Positions 6,125 through 10,691 of a stretch of DNA of 10,691 bases are shown here, piece after piece; position 1 is the first letter of the stretch, and the number at the start of each line of letters is the position of its first letter. This DNA is from UBA1413 sp964472165 (GTDB lineage: Bacteria; Bacteroidota; Bacteroidia; Bacteroidales; Prolixibacteraceae): the NCBI GenBank assembly GCA_964472165.1, contig CAYYJE010000101.1:1-10691 (forward strand), read 5' to 3'. The position numbers and the translations under genes were made by a program. The notes under the pieces were generated by a model that saw nothing but the letters and a program-made list of their open reading frames with translations, made no database searches and had not been told where the DNA came from.

Positions 6125-6928
6125 ATGAAAAGTATTTCAGGAAAACGGTTATTTATACTCCTTTTACTGATAGGGTGCCAAATAAACCTTTTCGGTATAG
6201 AATACGCCCTGAAAGGTGAACCGGTAAAGATAAAAGTGCTCTGCTATAACCTCCGTTTCGGGGAGCTGGCCACACTCGAAGAGCTGGCCTCCTTCATCAA
6301 CAACATCAATCCGGATGTGGTCGCCCTGCAGGAAGTGGACGTCAGAACCTTCCGCGACAGGGCAAAACACCAGAACGGAAAGGATTTCATCACGGAATTA
6401 GCCTTCCGGACCGGTATGCTGTCCGCATACGGACGCACCATTGACTATGCTGGAGGATATTACGGAATCGGAATTTTATCGCGCTTCCCCATTTCTGAAA
6501 CACGGAGGGTGATGCTTCCCATGCCCGAAGGGGCAAAGGAGCAGCGGGCACTCCTCCTCGCCGGAATCGAATTCCCCGGAGGAAAGGGGTTCACCTTTGT
6601 TTCCACCCACCTCGATCACTCTTCTTCCGCCGTGAGGAAAGTCCAGGTGAAGGCGCTCAATCGTGCCTTGTCCGGAATCAGATCGCCCGTTGTTGTGGCC
6701 GGCGATTTTAATGCGAAACCCGATTCACCGGAAATTGCCGTGGGGATGAGAAAGTGGCAGACTGCCTGCACCAATGATTTTACCATCTCCTCCTCAAATC
6801 CTACGTCCAAAATCGACTACATCTTCTTTGCTCCGGCAGGCAGGTGGAGAAAAACGGACGCGGCAACCCCGGGAGTGACCCTCTCCGATCATCTTCCCCT
6901 TTGGGCTGAGCTTGAATTACTTTTTTAA
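6125..6928 (+). CDS. Endonuclease/exonuclease/phosphatase-family protein, secreted or lipid-anchored
   Basis: The frame is open from a GTG at 6062, but the ATG at 6125 is the better start because it gives MKSISGKRLFILLLLIGCQ, an export signal; the reading is then 267 residues. LLIGC at 14-18 resembles a lipobox, so it may be a lipoprotein. The fold's active-site motifs appear in order: LCYNLRFGE (Asn42), VALQEVD (Glu70), GIGILSRFP, FVSTHLDH (His162), VVVAGDFNAKPDSPE (Asp194, Asn196), SKIDYIF (Asp231) and LSDHLPL (His256). These bind a divalent metal and cleave phosphodiester or phosphomonoester bonds; substrates in the family range from nucleic acids to sphingomyelin and inositol phosphates, so none can be assigned. 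It follows the ATPase gene by 46 nt with an AT-rich gap lacking a Shine-Dalgarno or terminator, so co-transcription with the transporter is possible. A role with the transporter is not shown. Confidence 0.88.
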   Translation: MKSISGKRLFILLLLIGCQINLFGIEYALKGEPVKIKVLCYNLRFGELATLEELASFINNINPDVVALQEVDVRTFRDRAKHQNGKDFITELAFRTGMLSAYGRTIDYAGGYYGIGILSRFPISETRRVMLPMPEGAKEQRALLLAGIEFPGGKGFTFVSTHLDHSSSAVRKVQVKALNRALSGIRSPVVVAGDFNAKPDSPEIAVGMRKWQTACTNDFTISSSNPTSKIDYIFFAPAGRWRKTDAATPGVTLSDHLPLWAELELLF

Positions 6929-7109
6929 ATCCATTCTGTCAAACCACTAAAAGGGGCCCCATTGGCAGGCAGTGTAACTTTGAGTGGCTGCCCATGCGTG
7001 ATACTACCTGTATGTTTACGGAAAGCTTCAACCATGCCGCCACCGCCAATTTTGACATGGTATTCGCCAATGATGCCGATGCCCTGAATCCTGGAATTCA
7101 GGGGGAGGA
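6925..7109 (-). pseudogene. Coding-like orphan 3' fragment of an unidentified gene
   Basis: On the minus strand, beyond the stop of the ABC_sub_bind gene and in a different frame, the sequence reads without interruption GTFLPLNSRIQGIGIIGE, then HVKIGGGGMVEAFRKHTGS, then THGQPLKVTLPANGAP and FSGLTEWI, stopping at TAA 6925-6927. Codon choice (GGC, ATC, GAA, CTG, GCC) is like that of the true genes. It has no start of its own. It is either the tail of a deleted gene fused behind the ABC_sub_bind gene, or a chance open frame; the opposite strand also has an open frame here, which lowers confidence. I do not recognise the family. It overlaps the stop of the endonuclease/phosphatase-like gene by 4 nt. 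Confidence 0.35.
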
Positions 7110-8963
7110 AGGTTCCATGACCTTCAGGTTACGGGTTTCTTCCACCGGAAGTTTCCCAGGGGGAGTGCCGGTGAGTACCCGGGCAGCCATCTGCCCCGAT
7201 TGCTTGCCCCATTCCCGGTAGCTGACTCCTATACCTCCGCTTGCTCCCTGGGCAACCATGTCAAGGTCGGTGACATACACCGGCAAACCCGCATCTTTGG
7301 CTTCTTTTAAAATGATCGTGAATCCGGTATTGACCAGGTTATCGGCCGAGAGGAGAATGGCTTTGGCCCCCCTTTCTTTCAACGACCGGGTAGCCATGGA
7401 CAGGTCAGCTACGGATGAAGAGGGCGCCTCCAGAATCCGGATTCCTTTTTCCTTGCCGGAAGCGCGAAGCCTTTCCACCGAAATCATGGAATTCACCTGC
7501 GCCGGGTCGAAAATGGTTCCTACGGCTTTCAGCCCATTGCCGTATTTTATCGCCATATCCAGCAATTGACCCATTTGAGGATTGTCATACACTCCGCAGA
7601 TGTTCTCCGGCCTTCCGGCGGGAAAAATACCCAGTCTGACGGGATCGCTGGCCACGGTGAAAATGACAGGTACCGTGGTTACTTTCCGGGCAGTGGCGAT
7701 GAGTGCCGGAGTTGTCACCGTGATGATGGCATCGGGTTTGTCCTGAAGCACCGCATCGATGATTTGCGGCAACTGCCCGATCTCCCCCTGAGCCGAATAC
7801 TGTTTTATGACATAGCCTTTCCCTTCCTCCAGACCGCTCTCCTTTAACCCTTCCCCAACGCCGGCAATGGCTTCTTCCAGGGTGTAATTCTCCACCAGGG
7901 TGATCAGTGAAATCCTGGCCGGTTGTTTATCACCTGTCGGTTTTTCGGGCATCTTCTCTACTTCAGGAGGCAGGCACCAGGGTTCTCCCAGCCATGAAAG
8001 CACTTCCCGGTTGACTTCCAGCTTCCTGGGAACGACATTCTCAATCCTGATTTCAGAGGGTTTTTTGCCGTCGAGGATATCTGCTGCCATGGCCCCTGTA
8101 TATTGTCCCACGGTGAAATAGTCGGCGCCCAGGCCGAAGAGGGCGCCATGGCGGGCATCCAGCGGATCATTGGTGATAACCGGAATACCGTTTGTTTCTG
8201 CAAGGGTGATAATCATTCCGATGGAAGAAATGGCTACCGTATCCCCTCCGATCCAAATGACTTCAACGTTCCTGGCAAGCAGGGTGCGGACCGCATCTGC
8301 CACTTCGTTGGTATTGGTGGCAATGGCTTCCACCAGCTCGATTCCCAATTCCTTGCAAATGGTGCGGGCTTCCCTGAGGCAGGATTCTGAGCAATGTTCT
8401 CCGGGATTCCAGACCACCCCCGCCCGTTTTATGCCGGGATGAAATTCCCGGAGTAACCGGAACGTCTCTGCAACAGGTTGAAAGGTCCCGATACCCGCCA
8501 TATAGGGAGGATGATCTCCCGGTTCATTGCCCGTAATTCCCACCCCTGCACTGAAAGGATCCGTAACTCCCCCAAAAACATGGATCCTTTCCTTTTTCTG
8601 GTTGGCCTTGGCAAAAGCCTGCATCATCACGGTACTGGAGGTGATGGCCATCTGGTATGAGCCGTTCAGCACTTCCTGCGCCATCATACTGGCCATGGAC
8701 AAATCTCCCATCGCGTTGAAATGCCGAAGGTTGGTTTGTCCGGGAGCCACATACCCCCTTTCCGTCAGCTTGTCAACGATCCCGGAAATATGGGTATCCA
8801 GAAGCATCGAGGAGGAAATTTGCAGGATGGCAATGGAGGGAAAACGCTCTTTCTCATTTACGGACCTGGCCTTCCTGTTTTCCAGATCGGAAATTAAAAG
8901 GATGGCTGAAACGGTTAACAGCACAGCCAGGGCAAACCACATCGTTTTGAATAACTTACCCAT
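7098..8963 (-). CDS. Two-domain ABC_sub_bind (PF04392-like) substrate-binding protein
   Basis: The product has 621 residues, about twice the usual length of this family. Residues 8-25 (MWFALAVLLTVSAILLIS) form an uncleaved membrane anchor or signal. Domain 1 covers about 43-318, starting IAILQISSSMLLDTHISGIV and containing HVFGGVTDPFSAGVG and NPGEHCSESCLREA. A Pro/Glu/Lys-rich linker spans about 330-348. Domain 2 covers about 350-615 and repeats the layout: ISLITLVENYTLEEAIAGV, VPVIFTVASDPVRLGI and GGIGVSYREWGKQSGQMAA. Family members bind small ligands (tryptophan in the TrpX case) for an ABC importer with a BPD_transp_2 permease. No such permease or ATPase lies in the window. The C-terminus ends abruptly at LKVMEPSSP, where the family usually continues with a final strand such as a V-x-N-x-K/A-A segment, so the end may be truncated by a rearrangement. 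Confidence 0.85.
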   Translation of the reverse strand: MGKLFKTMWFALAVLLTVSAILLISDLENRKARSVNEKERFPSIAILQISSSMLLDTHISGIVDKLTERGYVAPGQTNLRHFNAMGDLSMASMMAQEVLNGSYQMAITSSTVMMQAFAKANQKKERIHVFGGVTDPFSAGVGITGNEPGDHPPYMAGIGTFQPVAETFRLLREFHPGIKRAGVVWNPGEHCSESCLREARTICKELGIELVEAIATNTNEVADAVRTLLARNVEVIWIGGDTVAISSIGMIITLAETNGIPVITNDPLDARHGALFGLGADYFTVGQYTGAMAADILDGKKPSEIRIENVVPRKLEVNREVLSWLGEPWCLPPEVEKMPEKPTGDKQPARISLITLVENYTLEEAIAGVGEGLKESGLEEGKGYVIKQYSAQGEIGQLPQIIDAVLQDKPDAIITVTTPALIATARKVTTVPVIFTVASDPVRLGIFPAGRPENICGVYDNPQMGQLLDMAIKYGNGLKAVGTIFDPAQVNSMISVERLRASGKEKGIRILEAPSSSVADLSMATRSLKERGAKAILLSADNLVNTGFTIILKEAKDAGLPVYVTDLDMVAQGASGGIGVSYREWGKQSGQMAARVLTGTPPGKLPVEETRNLKVMEPSSP

Positions 8964-8968
8964 ATATA

Positions 8969-8976
8969 CAAATTTA
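8969..8976 (-). promoter_or_regulatory. TAAATTTG -7-like box just before the ABC_sub_bind gene
   Basis: The minus strand reads TAAATTTG, an exact TAnnTTTG match, ending only 5 nt before the ATG at 8961-8963. Transcription from it would give a nearly leaderless message. No -33 TTTG is visible. It may be chance in an AT-rich stretch. Confidence 0.25.
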
Positions 8977-9090
8977 TGGGATTTACAGATATGTTCTTAT
9001 CCTGATTTCATTTTTGAAGATTTTTATTGATCTCGGGAATTGGGAACAATGAACCAGGTGGGGGTAAGATTACGGAGTAAACCCGGTTCG

Positions 9091-9411
9091 TCATCGTTCA
9101 GGCCAGGTGAAAAACTGCTTCCGGCCGAGAAGGAGCAGCAGTTCCTTCACTACTTCCGGATTTTCTTCCGCGACATTCCTGTTCTCAAACGGATCGGCCT
9201 GGTGGTCGTATAATTCAATTACCGGTTGCGGATTTCTGAAATAGCGGGTGATCCGGTAGCGTGAGGTTCGCAGGGATATGCCCCTGTTGAAATAACTCCA
9301 GGCTGCATCCTGCCATTGTGCCGTTTCCGGATTCTGCAACAACTGAACCAGGCTTTTCCCGTCGGTGTCGAAATCCGTTTTGACCCGGCAGAGTTCCATC
9401 AGGGTGGGGTA
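9091..9411 (-). pseudogene. C-terminal remnant of a sulfatase, fused behind a SusC piece
   Basis: From about 9408 down to the TGA at 9091-9093 the minus strand encodes about 100 residues of sulfatase C-terminus: PTLMELC, DTDGKSLVQLL, AAWSYFNRGISLRTSRYRIT, QPVIELYDHQADPFENRN and NPEVVKELL. The DHQ-x-DPxENxN block is a hallmark of the arylsulfatase / iduronate-sulfatase-like group. Full sulfatases have about 450-500 residues, and the catalytic CxPSR region and metal ligands are missing, so no activity is possible. The frame is continuous with a SusC fragment upstream, the join lying in Y-P-T-L, a string plausible in both parents. The last residues, GRKQFFTWPER, do not resemble a sulfatase end and may be a further junction. 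Confidence 0.75.
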
Positions 9412-9567
9412 GCCGATGGGAACCTCGTCGAGTTCCGTGATCTGCCCGTCGCCGTTGACATCGCGGTATTTAATGTCCCCGCCGTCGTATTCCCCGAAAT
9501 TCTGGCGGGGAGATTTGGCCACTTCCTGGTCATCGACAAAAAGACGTTCCGCCAGGTATCCCCAGGT
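9403..9567 (-). pseudogene. SusC/RagA remnant, C-proximal barrel piece
   Basis: In the frame TGG-GGA-TAC starting at about 9564 the minus strand encodes WGYLAERLFVDDQEVAKSPR followed by NFGEYDGGDIKYRDVNGDGQ and ITELDEVPIGYPT. This is the well-known SusC segment in which GDIKYxDxNGDGxIxxxD precedes an IGYP strand. It is in a different frame from the SusC piece at 9561-10020, and roughly 100 codons normally found between the two are missing. At its 3' end it runs into sulfatase sequence. No start codon belongs to it. Confidence 0.8.
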
Positions 9568-10020
9568 TTGATTTTACCGATTTTTCCCAGGTAATGGTTG
9601 GATCGGAATAGCGGGAAATAGACATCCCCGCGCGGGTATATCCGTTTTCACGGCCGAAAGTGGCGCCACGGTCGGCATTGTTCATGTTGACATCCGAGAG
9701 GTAGAGGAAACGGTCGTTGGCAGCTCCGATGGCGTCGTTCCCCTTAAGTCCGTAGGTTCCCCTGAATTTCAGCCTGGAAATTAACGGCTTAATTCCTTCC
9801 CAGAATTTCTCATTTGAAACGGTCCAGGCTACTCCCACAGAGGGGAAGAAACCCCACTTTTTGTCTTTGTGAAACCGTTCGGAAGCATTGTAGCCAAAGT
9901 TGAATTCGGTAAAATAGCGGTCATCGTACGAATAGGTGGCCCTTCCTGCCAGACCTACGTTCTCACCGTTTATACATTCAAGGCCTCCTAAATAAGGGAT
10001 CATCCCTCCTTTTTTCCACA
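9561..10020 (-). pseudogene. SusC/RagA remnant, mid-barrel piece
   Basis: The minus strand encodes, from about 9960, VGLAGRATYSYDDRYFTEFN, then YNASERFHKDKKWGFFPSVG, LKFRGTYGLKGNDAIG and ITWEKSVKSNLG. This is the standard middle of a SusC-type TonB-dependent glycan transporter of about 1000 residues (family name SusC/RagA). The plug, the N-terminal carboxypeptidase-like domain and the signal peptide are absent. The upstream limit is unclear: residues before about 9960 (GGMIPYLGGLECINGEN) are less typical, and the remnant abuts the divergent oxidoreductase gene. At about 9561-9567 it switches frame into the second SusC piece at CCTGGGG. No promoter or start is recognisable. Confidence 0.8.
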
Positions 10021-10086
10021 ATCCTGCCATAGGGTGCCTCAATTTTGCTATTTTTACCGGAATCACTCTGAAAAGCGACAAATTCT

Positions 10087-10691
10087 ATGAAGCGACGGAA
10101 TTTTATCGGACTGGTATCGGCGGGGAGCGGTGCAGTTCTGGCAGGGGTCCCCTTGGGTAAGGCCACTGCGGCGCAGCCGGGGAGGAAAAGCAGAAAACGG
10201 GTTGAACTTTCGGCCGACCTGGTGATAGCCGGAGGTGGCATGGGCGGATGTGCCGCTGCTTTGGCTGCCTGCCGCAACGGACTCAAGGTGATTCTCACGG
10301 AAGAGACTGACTGGATTGGCGGCCAGGTATCCCAACAGGGAGTACCGCCCGATGAACACCGGTGGATTGAGACCCATGGGGCTCCGCCAAGTTATCGTGA
10401 TTTCAGGAAACGGGTGAGGGATTATTACCGGCGCAATTATCCGCTGACCACAGATGCCCTGGGCCGGGAATTTCTGAATCCCGGAAACGGCGGGGTATCC
10501 CGCGTGTGCCATGAACCCCGCGTGGCTGTGGCTGTTCTGGAGGAGATGCTTGCTCCTTATATGAGTTCAGGTAAGCTGGTACTTCTTCGGGAATTCAGGG
10601 TGACCCGCGCAGACTCCACAGGTGACAAGGTCAGTGCCCTCGAAGTGGTGAATGAAAAACAGGAACTCCGGATGGTGCTGAAAGCCCCTCT
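10087..10691 (+). CDS. Tat-exported FAD-dependent oxidoreductase (PF12831-like), 3' end outside window
   Basis: The frame opens at ATG 10087 and stays open for 201 codons to the window edge. The N-terminus MKRRNFIGLVSAGSGAVLAG is a twin-arginine signal (RRNFIGL), pointing to export of the folded, cofactor-loaded enzyme to the periplasm. Residues 42-73 form the FAD-binding Rossmann unit: ADLVIAGGGMGGCAAALAAC with GxGxxG at 49-54, then LKVILTEE ending in the acidic ribose-binding residue. WIGGQVSQQGVPPDE (76-90) and SYRDFRKRVRDYY are typical of the FAD_oxidored family common in Bacteroidota and Planctomycetes and often placed in glycan-degradation loci. The substrate is unknown. It is divergent from the SusC/sulfatase remnant. 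No clear promoter or Shine-Dalgarno precedes it. The gene is intact as far as seen. Confidence 0.85.
   Translation, partial: MKRRNFIGLVSAGSGAVLAGVPLGKATAAQPGRKSRKRVELSADLVIAGGGMGGCAAALAACRNGLKVILTEETDWIGGQVSQQGVPPDEHRWIETHGAPPSYRDFRKRVRDYYRRNYPLTTDALGREFLNPGNGGVSRVCHEPRVAVAVLEEMLAPYMSSGKLVLLREFRVTRADSTGDKVSALEVVNEKQELRMVLKAP

Noticed and set aside
6950..6962. GGGGCCCC palindrome between the two convergent genes, considered as a terminator.
   Set aside because: It has no loop and no following T-run in either direction, and it lies within the coding-like fragment.
6994..7221. A 75-codon plus-strand frame beginning MRDTTCMFTESFNH.
   Set aside because: It runs antisense into the 3' end of the ABC_sub_bind gene and has no recognisable motif. 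The minus-strand reading is more gene-like, although the strand of the 6929-7097 part cannot be settled by eye.
1..10691. CRISPR arrays, tRNA or rRNA genes, insertion-sequence ends or transposase genes.
   Set aside because: No regularly spaced repeats, no tRNA-like cloverleaf or rRNA sequence, and no transposase motifs were seen by reading; the junctions in the remnant region show no inverted repeats or target duplications.

Overview
The window looks like chromosomal DNA of an anaerobic Bacteroidota (Bacteroidales-like) bacterium. It has TonB-dependent outer-membrane proteins, remnants of a SusC-type polysaccharide-utilisation locus with a sulfatase, near-matches to the Bacteroidota -7 promoter motif TAnnTTTG, and mostly weak Shine-Dalgarno sequences. 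The species cannot be named from the sequence.

Layout. 1-530 (minus) is the 5' part of an outer-membrane beta-barrel protein gene. 531-902 is AT-rich spacer holding a 22-bp direct repeat and a short piece that reads like the orphaned 3' end of a gene. 903-6078 is the core of the window, two divergent units around a 285-bp spacer. Leftward are a TM1266-family protein (annotated in databases as a putative iron-only hydrogenase system regulator) and, overlapping it by 8 nt, a complete TonB-dependent receptor. Rightward are a lipoprotein substrate-binding protein, a permease and an ATPase of the NitT/TauT/SsuABC class, overlapping or 2 nt apart. A secreted or lipid-anchored endonuclease/exonuclease/phosphatase-fold protein (6125-6928) follows on the same strand. 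7098-8963 (minus) encodes a protein with two tandem ABC_sub_bind (PF04392-like) domains, with no permease or ATPase beside it in the window. 9091-about 10020 (minus) is a compressed remnant of a polysaccharide-utilisation locus: two SusC pieces and a sulfatase C-terminus joined at short shared sequences. 10087-10691 (plus) starts a Tat-exported FAD-dependent oxidoreductase that runs off the window.

How it fits together. The central cluster is a plausible complete import route: receptor across the outer membrane, lipoprotein binding protein in the periplasm, permease plus ATPase across the inner membrane, and a small ACT-like TM1266 protein made together with the receptor. No [FeFe]-hydrogenase or hydE/F/G gene lies in the window. 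The cargo is unknown, and the link to hydrogenase is inferred only from the family name of the small protein. This is the best candidate here for an undescribed system. The rest of the window is dominated by genome decay or, alternatively, assembly chimeras.
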